From Bacteroidota bacterium (GTDB lineage Bacteria > Bacteroidota > Bacteroidia > Cytophagales > Cyclobacteriaceae): 54,174 nucleotides of DNA. The DNA is taken from positions 1 to 54,174 of the forward strand of contig JACZXH010000015.1 of NCBI GenBank assembly GCA_022571715.1, in the 5' to 3' direction. Of the stretch, positions 8,651 to 16,449 are shown piece by piece. The position numbers and the translations under genes were made by a program. Below the pieces are notes generated by a model. It was not told the DNA's origin and did not search any database. It was given only the letters and a program-made list of their open reading frames with translations. Every line of letters begins with the position of its first letter. Within the stretch, counting starts at the first letter, position 1.

Positions 8651-9496
8651 ATGACTATACGTGACGAGCACTTCACGGATCTCCAGGCGGCACTTTCAAC
8701 CATTTATTCCGGAAAGGAAGCAGAAAGTATTGCATTTCTCGTATTTGAACACCTTGGAATAGATAAAACAGAAGTTCTTGCAGGTAAAAAAATTATATTG
8801 AATGAATCTGATAGGCAATTCCTATCGGGTACTAAAGCACGATTGTTCACAAATGAACCCATACAATACATTCTTGGAAAAACTGTTTTTTACGGATTGA
8901 AATTCGATGTAAACAAAGAGGTGCTTATACCCCGCCAGGAAACCGAAGAACTAGTGGATCTGATCATTCGCGAAAACACACTGGAAAAACCCAGCATTCT
9001 GGATATCGGGACCGGCAGCGGATGCATTGCCATAAGCTTAAAAAAAAATATACCGGACGCTGATGTCAGCGCTTGTGATATCAGGCGGAAGGCAATTAAT
9101 CTCGCTAAAAAAAACGCCCGGTTGAATGGAATCGAAATTCAATTTCATCAAAAAGATGTACTGCGTATAGCATCCCTTTATGGGAAGAAATTTGATATTA
9201 TTGTGAGTAACCCTCCTTATATAACCAAAAAAGAAAAAATTCTGATGGATAGCAATGTGGTTGATTTCGAGCCGGCAGAAGCCTTGTTCGTTCCCGAAAA
9301 TAACCCGCTTGTTTTCTACGAATGCATTATCGAGCTGGCTGCCCGTAACCTGACTGACAATGGCAGCGTTTATTTCGAGATCAATGAATCGAGAGGCGCT
9401 GAAGTAGAAATGCTTCTTAACAAAGCCAGATTTAAGGCAGTACGAATCATTAAAGATATTAATGGAAAAGACCGGTTTGCAACTGGAAATATTTAA
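8651..9496 (+). CDS. prmC: Peptide chain release factor N5-glutamine methyltransferase
   Basis: PrmC (HemK) methylates the glutamine of the GGQ motif in release factors RF1 and RF2 with S-adenosylmethionine. The 281-residue protein has an N-terminal helical bundle (about 1-85), the inter-domain IPRQETEELVD at 93-103, motif I DIGTGSGCIAIS from 118, and the catalytic VSNPPYI at 185-191, where NPPY positions the amide nitrogen. These motifs separate it from other methyltransferases. It is divergent from ribD. The next gene (amidase) starts 30 bases downstream, so cotranscription is possible, but no functional link is known. Confidence 0.95.
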   Translation: MTIRDEHFTDLQAALSTIYSGKEAESIAFLVFEHLGIDKTEVLAGKKIILNESDRQFLSGTKARLFTNEPIQYILGKTVFYGLKFDVNKEVLIPRQETEELVDLIIRENTLEKPSILDIGTGSGCIAISLKKNIPDADVSACDIRRKAINLAKKNARLNGIEIQFHQKDVLRIASLYGKKFDIIVSNPPYITKKEKILMDSNVVDFEPAEALFVPENNPLVFYECIIELAARNLTDNGSVYFEINESRGAEVEMLLNKARFKAVRIIKDINGKDRFATGNI

Positions 9497-9526
9497 TTTT
9501 CCGGTACTATTTTAAAATAAATACAT

Positions 9527-11086
9527 ATGCATGCAACATCCGGATTTATTTTCCTTTTATCCTTTTCAATTGCTTTTACAATGAATAGTTGTAACTCTCC
9601 TGATAAGTTTGAACTACAGGAAGCATCCTTCGCTGACATTCACCAGGCACTCAACTCAGGAGCCTGCACCTGCGAATCTCTAGTGAAAGATTACATTAAA
9701 AGAATAGAAACCTACGATCAGCCATCAAAACTCAATGCCATAACACTGATAAATCCGGAGGCGCTGGATCGGGCGATTGAACTGGACAAAGAATATAAAG
9801 AAACAGGTAAATTAATGCCATTGCATTGTATTCCATTGATTGTAAAAGACAATTATGATGTTGCCGGATTACCTACTACCGCAGGCTCGTTAACCCTTAA
9901 AGATAACATTTCAATAAAAGATGCCTGGCAGGTACGGAAACTCAAAGAAGCCGGAGCAATCGTTCTGGCCCGGTCCAATATGGCCGAATGGGCTTTCAGT
10001 CCGAAGGTAACCATAAGTTCAACTGCAGGAGAAACATTGAATCCTTACAATCCGGAGCACGTACCGGCCGGTTCGAGTGGAGGTACCGCCGCCGCAGTAG
10101 CGGCTAATTTTGGTGCAGCTGGACTGGGTAGCGACACAGGCAATTCGATCCGCGGGCCTTCTTCGCATAATGCCCTGGTTGGATTTCGTTCTACGCTGGG
10201 ATTAACAAGTCGTAATGGAATAATACCCCTGTACAACAGGAACGATGTAGGAGGTCCAATGGCCCGTACGGTTGAAGATGCTGTGCGAATACTTGAAGTA
10301 ATTGCCGGCTACGATCCTGATGATCCGGTTACTAAATACAGCAAGGGGAAGGTGCCGGAAAATTATATGCAATATCTGGACAAAGACGGATTGAAAGGCA
10401 CCCGGATTGGCGTTTTAAGACTATTAAGTGAAGTTGATCCTGATCCTGAAATACATACGTTATTCGAGCAGGCAATCGAAGACCTGCAAATAGCAGGTGC
10501 CGTAATCATCGATCCCATTGATATCCCGGATTTTGACAGTTTGAAACAAAACCAATGGTGTCCGATGTTCCGGCACGACATCAATGAATACCTTGCGTCG
10601 CTGGGAGAAGCGGCGTCTGTGAAAAATCTCGAGGAAATATTGTCTTCGGGGCAATACGCTGGGTACATCAAAGAAAGACTTGAATATTTTTTACGTGCAT
10701 CCGACACACTGCAGCTACATGAAGATGGTTCACCCTGTTCGGATCCTTACACCGATACCAACAGAATTGCCTTCCGTGATGCCATCATAGCATCCATGGC
10801 CACTTATGATGTAGATGCATTGATATATCCATCCTGGAACAATCCACCTGCAAAAGTTGGCGATATTGAGGGTTACAAAGGCGATAACAGCCAGGTAATT
10901 GCTCCGCACACAGGCCAACCTGCCTTTACAGTGCCCATGGGATATACGACCGGAAATTTACCTGCCGGGCTTCAGTTTACGGGCCGGATGTTTGATGAAC
11001 CAACACTGATCCGTATTGCATATGCCTACGAGCAAGCTACCATGCACAGAAAATCACCTGAGTTATTTCCTGCCCTGGTAGAATAG
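9527..11086 (+). CDS. Amidase-signature hydrolase, predicted lipoprotein
   Basis: This 519-residue protein is of the amidase-signature family, whose Ser-cisSer-Lys triad hydrolyses amides. The likely triad is K107 (IPLIVKDNYD), S183 (AGSSGGTAAAVAA) and nucleophile S207 (SDTGNSIRGPSS). The usual nucleophile loop is DTGGS; here the second Gly is Asn. A hydrophobic N-terminus followed by MNSC makes C22 a likely lipidation site, so the enzyme should sit in the periplasm or outer membrane and not be a GatA-type translation factor. Its substrate is unknown; peptide-amide or amino-acid-amide turnover is plausible. It follows prmC by 30 bases and precedes an oxidoreductase by 45. Confidence 0.9.
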   Translation: MHATSGFIFLLSFSIAFTMNSCNSPDKFELQEASFADIHQALNSGACTCESLVKDYIKRIETYDQPSKLNAITLINPEALDRAIELDKEYKETGKLMPLHCIPLIVKDNYDVAGLPTTAGSLTLKDNISIKDAWQVRKLKEAGAIVLARSNMAEWAFSPKVTISSTAGETLNPYNPEHVPAGSSGGTAAAVAANFGAAGLGSDTGNSIRGPSSHNALVGFRSTLGLTSRNGIIPLYNRNDVGGPMARTVEDAVRILEVIAGYDPDDPVTKYSKGKVPENYMQYLDKDGLKGTRIGVLRLLSEVDPDPEIHTLFEQAIEDLQIAGAVIIDPIDIPDFDSLKQNQWCPMFRHDINEYLASLGEAASVKNLEEILSSGQYAGYIKERLEYFLRASDTLQLHEDGSPCSDPYTDTNRIAFRDAIIASMATYDVDALIYPSWNNPPAKVGDIEGYKGDNSQVIAPHTGQPAFTVPMGYTTGNLPAGLQFTGRMFDEPTLIRIAYAYEQATMHRKSPELFPALVE

Positions 11087-11131
11087 CACATTTTATGATA
11101 TGAAATTTATAAAATAATCGAAACACATATA

Positions 11132-12133
11132 TTGAAAAAACCTGTAATAAAAGTTAAATGGGGAATCCTGAGTACAGCCAAAATAGGTACGTCACAAGTA
11201 ATACCTGCCATGCAACAGGGAGAACTAACAGAGGTTTGTGCCATTGCTTCGCGTAGTATAGATGAGGCGAAGGTGTGGGCGGGCAAGCTCAACATCCCAA
11301 AAGCGTATGGCAGTTATGAGGAGTTGTTGCTAGATGAAGAAATTGAGGCAATCTACAATCCGCTTCCAAATCACCTGCATGTGGAATGGACGATAAAAAG
11401 TATGCAATACGGAAAGCATGTGCTGTGTGAAAAACCATTTGCATTACGTTCCAGTGACATACCCTCTGTAATTTCTCTTAAGAAAAAAAAAGGGCTTAAA
11501 ATTGGCGAAGCGTTTATGGTAAAAACCCACCCTCAGTGGCTCAAAGTAAAACAACTTATTGAGGAAGGATTCATAGGTAAATTGGAGTTGATCCATGGAT
11601 TTTTCAGTTATTTTAATAACGATCCTAAAAATATACGAAACATTGCCACTTATGGAGGTGGGGCACTCTGGGACATAGGTTGCTATCTTGTTATGACATC
11701 AAGGTTCATTTTTGGTGAAGAGCCTGTGAATGTAAAAGCGAGTATGACCTATGATGCTACATTTAATATAGATAAAATCGTTTCCGCAATTCTTGAATTC
11801 CCTTCCGGAAAAGCCGTTTTTTCTGCCTCTACGCAACTTGTACCCTATCAACGAATGCAATTTTTCGGAACAGAAAAAATGCTTGAAATCTCCATACCGT
11901 TTAATGCCCCCGTTGAACAACCCGCTGAAATAATAATTTTGAAAGGGGATAAGTTTGAAAAAACCAACCAAGTAATAACCATTCCGGTCTGTAACCAATA
12001 TACGATTCAGTTCGATGCCTTTTCAAAAGCCATTATTGAGGATGGAGAAGAGCCTGTAACACTTGAAGAAACATACCTGAACACAAAAGTGATTGAAGCA
12101 TTGTTCAGATCAGCCGGAGTGCAAAAACCATAA
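11132..12133 (+). CDS. Gfo/Idh/MocA-family NAD(P)-dependent oxidoreductase
   Basis: The 333-residue product has an N-terminal Rossmann domain (WGILSTAKIGTSQVIPAMQ, about 10-28) and the EKPFAL motif, whose lysine (K101) is catalytic in the family. An alpha/beta substrate domain follows, with the GGGALWDIGCYLV signature at about residues 174-186. Members oxidise or reduce sugars, inositols or related polyols; trans-dihydrodiol dehydrogenase-like members share this short layout. Translation most likely starts at TTG 11132: an in-frame stop lies at 11096-11098, no ATG occurs between, and the Rossmann strand begins only a few residues later. No sugar-use genes surround it, so the substrate stays open. 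Confidence 0.88.
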   Translation: MKKPVIKVKWGILSTAKIGTSQVIPAMQQGELTEVCAIASRSIDEAKVWAGKLNIPKAYGSYEELLLDEEIEAIYNPLPNHLHVEWTIKSMQYGKHVLCEKPFALRSSDIPSVISLKKKKGLKIGEAFMVKTHPQWLKVKQLIEEGFIGKLELIHGFFSYFNNDPKNIRNIATYGGGALWDIGCYLVMTSRFIFGEEPVNVKASMTYDATFNIDKIVSAILEFPSGKAVFSASTQLVPYQRMQFFGTEKMLEISIPFNAPVEQPAEIIILKGDKFEKTNQVITIPVCNQYTIQFDAFSKAIIEDGEEPVTLEETYLNTKVIEALFRSAGVQKP

Positions 12134-12159
12134 ATTAAAAATGTTGTTTATTTGCAGAA

Positions 12160-12945
12160 ATGAAAATATTAATGTGGCTGATTCTCATTATTCCGGCAGC
12201 GTATGCTCTGGGAATCCTCGGCGTATATATGTTTGAAGATACCCTCATATTTCAATCTGCCCATCTCAGAAAGGATCATAATTTTAGATTTGACCAACCC
12301 TTCCAGGAGTTTTTTATTCCAACTAGCGATGGGGATCAACTAAACACTCTATTATTCAAAACTGAACAGGCAACAAGGGGGTTAATCGTCTATTTTCATG
12401 GTAATGCCGGAAACCTCCAGGGATGGGGCACACTGGCAAATGATTTTACACGCTTCGGGTATGATCTTTTAATAACCGATTACAGGGGGTATGGTAAAAG
12501 CACAGGAACTCCATCGGAAACAGTCCTTTATTATGATGCCGAAATAGTCTGGAACTGGGCCCAAAAAAATTACAGCTACGATAAATGGGTTATCTACGGT
12601 CGCTCGCTGGGCTCTGCCGTTGCTTCAAAGCTCGCGGTTACTGCCAGCCATGATCTCCTGATTCTGGAAACACCTTTTGATGAAATTAGTAGTTTATTCC
12701 CAGCTAATCTATTCAAATGGGCCATAAAAAATAAATTTTCCAATCTGGAGTTTATACCTCATATAAAAACCAGGATCATTATTTTTCAGGGAACGGATGA
12801 TAACGTTGTGCCTGTATCATCTGCATTGCGTCTTAAACCTTTATTAAAAGATAGCGATCAAATGTTCATTATTGAGGGAGGAGGCCATAATGATCTGAGG
12901 GAATTTGTTCAATATTATGAAAAGCTTGCGGAGGTACTGCCCTAA
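12160..12945 (+). CDS. Membrane-anchored alpha/beta hydrolase (BEM46/ABHD13-like)
   Basis: The 261-residue protein begins with a hydrophobic segment (MWLILIIPAAYALGILGVYMF) that likely anchors it, followed by the FEDTLIFQSA lead-in typical of this hydrolase group. The catalytic features are the oxyanion region YFHGNAGNLQGW (about 78-89), nucleophile elbow IYGRSLGS with S149, the acid in FQGTDDNVVP (D213/D214) and H243 in GGGHNDL. The family contains lipases, thioesterases and acyl-protein hydrolases, and the substrate is unknown. It is about 26 bases after the oxidoreductase gene. A paralogue with the same order of motifs follows after a 335-base gap. Confidence 0.88.
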   Translation: MKILMWLILIIPAAYALGILGVYMFEDTLIFQSAHLRKDHNFRFDQPFQEFFIPTSDGDQLNTLLFKTEQATRGLIVYFHGNAGNLQGWGTLANDFTRFGYDLLITDYRGYGKSTGTPSETVLYYDAEIVWNWAQKNYSYDKWVIYGRSLGSAVASKLAVTASHDLLILETPFDEISSLFPANLFKWAIKNKFSNLEFIPHIKTRIIIFQGTDDNVVPVSSALRLKPLLKDSDQMFIIEGGGHNDLREFVQYYEKLAEVLP

Positions 12946-13280
12946 CCAATTTCTTTTATTTATATCCACAAATATTCTATAATACTCGTATATATTAGTA
13001 TAAACGCCAATTTCCAAATTTAATTTACCGGATTCGTACCCAATTATCTGATTACAAATCAAAAGGCTATTTTTTACTTCACTCAAAAATTATTAGTTTA
13101 ATCCGGATTTAGTATAAGAAAAATGTTATTCTGATACAATGTGTTATTACCTACCGGATTCAGATTGTTCGCCGGGGTAAGTCCACGGTAATTCATTAAC
13201 CACATAAATGTTTAAGAAATTATCTGTTACCCAGGCGGATTTTGTTGCATATTTCGGATCATAATATAATTCAATTCAGC
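12946..13280. other. Intergenic stretch between the two hydrolase genes
   Basis: This is an AT-rich gap of 335 bases between two related hydrolase genes. I see no credible coding frame, tRNA or long hairpin. Short partial repeats of an 'accggatt' type occur near 13028, 13099 and 13154. The downstream gene's promoter probably lies here, but no clear TAnnTTTG box was found close to its start. Confidence 0.5.
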
Positions 13281-14096
13281 ATGCTAACCACGCTATTGGT
13301 AATTGCACTTATTTATACCGGGCTTTGTCTGCTTTTCTATTTTTTTCAACATTTTATTTTTTTCAGGCCTGAAATACTTCCTTCCACCTTCAGTTACTCC
13401 TACGAATTTCCTTTTGAAGAACTGCACTTTGATATGGAAGACGGAGGATACATCAACGGGATATATTTTAAAGTACCGTCGTCGCGGGGTGTAGTATATT
13501 ACCTGAAGGGAAATTCAAGAAGTATAAAAGGGTGGGGAAAATTTGCAAAAGATTTTTTGAGTAACGGATATGACATCTTCATGATGGATTACAGGGGTTT
13601 CGGTAAAAGCAAAGGTAAACGAACCCAGAAAAAATTATTCGAAGATGCACAATTTATGTACGAATGGCTGACAAAAACCTATGCAGCAGAAAAGATCATT
13701 ATATACGGCAGATCGCTTGGAAGTGGTATTGCCGCACGCATTGCATCATGGAATCATGCAAGAATGCTTATTCTTGACTCGCCGTATTTCAGCTTTTTTT
13801 ATAACATAAAGCGATTCTTGTTTTTTATGCCACTTCGATGGATCCTGCGATATGATATCCGAACTGATGAATACCTGAAATCTGTAAAATGTCCCGTTTA
13901 TATCATTCATGGAACCAAAGACCGGCTGATCCCGATTATTCAGAGTGAAAAACTTAAAGCATTGTATCCGGATAAAATATCGCTTATCAAAATCGTAGAT
14001 GGTCATCACAACGATCTGACTGATTTTCCGGAATTCTTTGAAACACTTTATGATATTCTTTATGTGAAGCCGGTAAGTGAATCACCACAGGTATGA
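13281..14096 (+). CDS. Second membrane-anchored alpha/beta hydrolase, paralogue of the preceding one
   Basis: The 271-residue protein is built like the gene at 12160: N-terminal membrane helix (LLVIALIYTGLCLLFYFF), FQHFIFFRPE lead-in, GYDIFMMDYRGFGKSKG, nucleophile elbow IYGRSLGSG (S145), acid in HGTKDRLIP and terminal His in DGHHNDLTDFPEF. The oxyanion motif differs: YYLKGNSRSIKGW replaces the usual His-Gly with Lys-Gly, which may change activity. I start it at ATG 13281 because an upstream in-frame TTG (13242) would put a polar stretch before the membrane helix. It overlaps the acyl-CoA synthetase gene as ATGA, so the two are coupled. A role in releasing or handling fatty acids is inference. 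Confidence 0.87.
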   Translation: MLTTLLVIALIYTGLCLLFYFFQHFIFFRPEILPSTFSYSYEFPFEELHFDMEDGGYINGIYFKVPSSRGVVYYLKGNSRSIKGWGKFAKDFLSNGYDIFMMDYRGFGKSKGKRTQKKLFEDAQFMYEWLTKTYAAEKIIIYGRSLGSGIAARIASWNHARMLILDSPYFSFFYNIKRFLFFMPLRWILRYDIRTDEYLKSVKCPVYIIHGTKDRLIPIIQSEKLKALYPDKISLIKIVDGHHNDLTDFPEFFETLYDILYVKPVSESPQV

Positions 14097-15883
14097 AAAA
14101 TACAGAAGTTGGTTTTACACGAGTATTCGAAATTCTGACCTATCAACGGAACAAATTTCCACAACAAAAGGCATTAAACGTTTTTATAAACGGAACCTGG
14201 CGCAACTATTCCATAGATGATATTCAATCCAGAGCTGATGCCATTTCTGCATGGTTTATCGGGAACGGATTTAACCGGGGTGATAAAATTGCTATCGTAC
14301 CCGAATTGGGGCGTCCTGAATGGATGATTCTCGATTTTGCGTGTCAGCAAGCCGGCCTGATTGTAGTACCTCTGCATGTATCTGCATCGCTTGCCGAAAT
14401 AACGTTCATTCTTAACGAAACGAACGCCAGGCTGTGTATTACAGCCACTGAAGGTATTTATTACAAAATACTGTCGCTTCGCGAAAAACTTGAAGGATTA
14501 GTAGTGCAACACATTGAGCCACAGAAAAAAGGATATTTCGAGCCATTGAATCTGACAAAACCTGACCCTGGTCAGCTTGATTCCCTTATAGAAGTTAAAA
14601 GTCGTATTAATGAAGAGGATCTTTTTACCATTATGTACACTTCGGGCACATCCGGAATACCCAAAGGGGTCATGCTGACTCATGCAAATATGGTTAGCAA
14701 TTTGCAGAATACAATCGCGGTTTTCCCACTTCATCATTCAAAACGCGTACTAAGTTTTCTCCCTTTCAGCCACATTTTTGAACGTAGCGCCTGCTATGCG
14801 TACATCGCTTGCGGTGTTGAAGTTTATTTCAGTCACGACCGCGAAAGCATAGCCTACGATTTCAAATCCGTACGTCCTTATTTTTGCACTGCTGTGCCTC
14901 GTATTCTGGAGAAAATGTATGCTTTTTTGCAGGAGGAGCAGATGGGTAAAAACTGGTTTAAAAGGCATTTGGTAACCCGTGCCATGAAAATTGCCAAAGC
15001 ATACCGCGGGGGCCATAAACTTCGGCAAAAGTTGGCTTTTGATTTATTCCTGGCAAGAATAATGGTACTTTATCCCTGGCGCAAATTACTTGGTGGCAAA
15101 TTGAAATGCATTGTAGTTGGAGCCGCAGCGCTACAACCGGATATCGGTCGGTTTTTTTCAGCGGCAAATATACGTATACGCGAAGGCTATGGCATGACTG
15201 AAACTTCACCTATTATTTCTATCAACCGGTTTGAACCGGGATTGAATCGGTTTGGAACAGTAGGCATACCCGTGCCTGGAGTATCGGTAAAAATAGATGT
15301 CACGTTGGGTTCGGATGAGGGAGAAATTCTTGTGAAAGGCCACAATGTAATGAAAGGGTACTATAAAAAACCCGGTCTCACGCAACAAATACTAACACCT
15401 GACGGGTGGCTTCGAACAGGCGATATAGGTAAGTTTGTGGATGGTAAATTTTTGCAGATTACCGACAGGAAAAAAGACATTTTTAAAACATCTGCAGGTA
15501 AATACATTGCACCACTGCCATTAACGAACCTATTTACATCTTCTCCTTTTATTGAGCAGTGCCTGATCATCGGTTTTAAAAGGCCTTTTGTAACGGCACT
15601 GCTGGTTCCGCAATTTTCGATACTGAAAAAATGGTGTGAAGCAAATGCCATCCATTGGACAGCTCCGCGGTACATGGTGCACAACATCAAGGTCCGCAAT
15701 ATAATCAACAGCGAAGTGGTAGGCCTCAACGAGGAGCTACCCAATTATAAACGGGTGAAAAATTTTGTGCTATGTCATAAAGAGTGGACCTCAGAAAAAG
15801 GTGAAATTACTGCCACCTTAAAACCGGTCAGGCAGGTGCTGTTGGAAAATTACAGGAAGGAAATCGAGAAGATGTATAGCTGA
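14093..15883 (+). CDS. Long-chain acyl-CoA synthetase (AMP-forming)
   Basis: This 596-residue ANL-superfamily enzyme activates fatty acids through an acyl-adenylate to acyl-CoA. The phosphate loop IMYTSGTSGIPKGVML lies at about 180-195, followed by LPFSHIFERS, the adenine-binding EGYGMTETSP and the GWLRTGDIGKF hinge region. The C-terminal lid contains DRKKDIFKTSAGKYI, including the usual catalytic lysine region. The FadD15-like large-type layout, with the R-x-x-K-D-x-F-K hinge, supports a long-chain substrate. The start overlaps the upstream hydrolase by 4 bases (ATGA). The last ~28 codons have a near-copy 512 bases downstream (see 16305-16395), and no gene follows on this strand. Confidence 0.92.
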   Translation: MKNTEVGFTRVFEILTYQRNKFPQQKALNVFINGTWRNYSIDDIQSRADAISAWFIGNGFNRGDKIAIVPELGRPEWMILDFACQQAGLIVVPLHVSASLAEITFILNETNARLCITATEGIYYKILSLREKLEGLVVQHIEPQKKGYFEPLNLTKPDPGQLDSLIEVKSRINEEDLFTIMYTSGTSGIPKGVMLTHANMVSNLQNTIAVFPLHHSKRVLSFLPFSHIFERSACYAYIACGVEVYFSHDRESIAYDFKSVRPYFCTAVPRILEKMYAFLQEEQMGKNWFKRHLVTRAMKIAKAYRGGHKLRQKLAFDLFLARIMVLYPWRKLLGGKLKCIVVGAAALQPDIGRFFSAANIRIREGYGMTETSPIISINRFEPGLNRFGTVGIPVPGVSVKIDVTLGSDEGEILVKGHNVMKGYYKKPGLTQQILTPDGWLRTGDIGKFVDGKFLQITDRKKDIFKTSAGKYIAPLPLTNLFTSSPFIEQCLIIGFKRPFVTALLVPQFSILKKWCEANAIHWTAPRYMVHNIKVRNIINSEVVGLNEELPNYKRVKNFVLCHKEWTSEKGEITATLKPVRQVLLENYRKEIEKMYS

Positions 15884-15927
15884 TCAATCCCAGTCTATCA
15901 TGCACGAACAACTTACTGCCAAATCTA

Positions 15928-15994
15928 ACGCAGCCGTGAATTGCATTCGTGGTAAATTCCATCAAACACGGAAGTAACTTCAGCGCCAGTATTA
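15928..15994 (+). repeat. 67-bp direct repeat, copy 1 (REP-like hairpin element)
   Basis: This 67-base segment recurs at 16237-16303 with six mismatches. It contains ccgtgaat-tgc-attcgtgg, an 8-base-pair imperfect stem with a 3-base loop once G-T pairs are allowed. It begins 45 bases after the acyl-CoA synthetase stop. A related 26-base stretch lies at 37615-37640. The pattern resembles intergenic REP-type elements; no transposase for it is in the window. Confidence 0.7.
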
Positions 15995-16153
15995 CATCTT
16001 CCCACTGGTTCGTCTACTTGCAGCAAGCAGGGAAGTTACTTCCGGACCAATGAAGTTTGATACAGAAAATATCAGTTATGCCATGACTCCTGCTATTTTA
16101 TAAATTCAGACAAACAATAAATGAACCAGTCATGGCATGACTAATACACATTC

Positions 16154-16173
16154 CCGTCCCGTTTACGGGACGG
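16154..16173. repeat. 20-base palindrome
   Basis: The arms ccgtcccgt and acgggacgg are exactly complementary over 9 bases with a 2-base spacer. An A-rich run, not a T-run, follows on the plus strand, and no T-run follows on the minus strand, so it does not look like an intrinsic terminator. It lies between the two copies of the 67-bp repeat and may belong to the same mobile or REP-like unit. Confidence 0.7.
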
Positions 16174-16236
16174 ATAAAAAAATAAGACCATAATCCGGCT
16201 TTAGCCACATAAACCATGACTATGGCCTGATTCAAC

Positions 16237-16303
16237 ACGTAGCCGCGAATTGCATTTGTGGTAAATTCTATCAAGCACGGAAGTAACTTCCGCGCCAGTA
16301 TTA
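16237..16303 (+). repeat. 67-bp direct repeat, copy 2 (REP-like hairpin element)
   Basis: This copy matches 15928-15994 in 61 of 67 positions. Its hairpin ccgcgaat-tgc-atttgtgg keeps eight pairs although two stem positions changed relative to copy 1. The element ends directly where the duplicated tail of the acyl-CoA synthetase gene begins (16305), which makes it a likely rearrangement boundary. Confidence 0.7.
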
Positions 16304-16304
16304 G

Positions 16305-16395
16305 GGAGAAAGGAGAAATTACTGCCACATTAAAACCGGTTAGGCAGGTGCTGCTGGAAAATTACAGGAAGGAAATCGAGAAAATGTATAAGTAA
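16305..16395 (+). pseudogene. Remnant: duplicated 3' tail of an acyl-CoA synthetase gene
   Basis: This 91-base segment matches the last 91 bases of the acyl-CoA synthetase gene (15793-15883) at a constant offset of 512. It still reads EKGEITATLKPVRQVLLENY and on to EIEKMYK before TAA 16393-16395. Aligned codon by codon, six differences are synonymous, only the last sense codon changes (Ser to Lys), and the stop differs (TGA to TAA). That bias suggests the tail belonged to a once-working second copy and is not random drift of a dead copy. No upstream part of the gene remains: homology stops at the edge of the 67-bp repeat. Confidence 0.8.
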
Positions 16396-16449
16396 TTCTT
16401 CCTGGTGAAGGTTTAAAGACTTAATCAAATTTGGCCCTGCGTACATGGA

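Noticed and set aside
9527-11086. Amidase considered as GatA of the tRNA amidotransferase
   Set aside because: It has a lipoprotein signal and no gatB/gatC neighbours, and the nucleophile loop is atypical for GatA.
16154-16173. Perfect palindrome considered as a terminator
   Set aside because: The T-run needed on either strand is absent after the stem; an A-run follows instead, so it is listed as a repeat.
15928-16303. Two 67-bp repeats considered as a CRISPR or attachment-site pair
   Set aside because: Only two copies exist at this place, the spacing is 242 bases, no cas or integrase genes are present and the copies are diverged.
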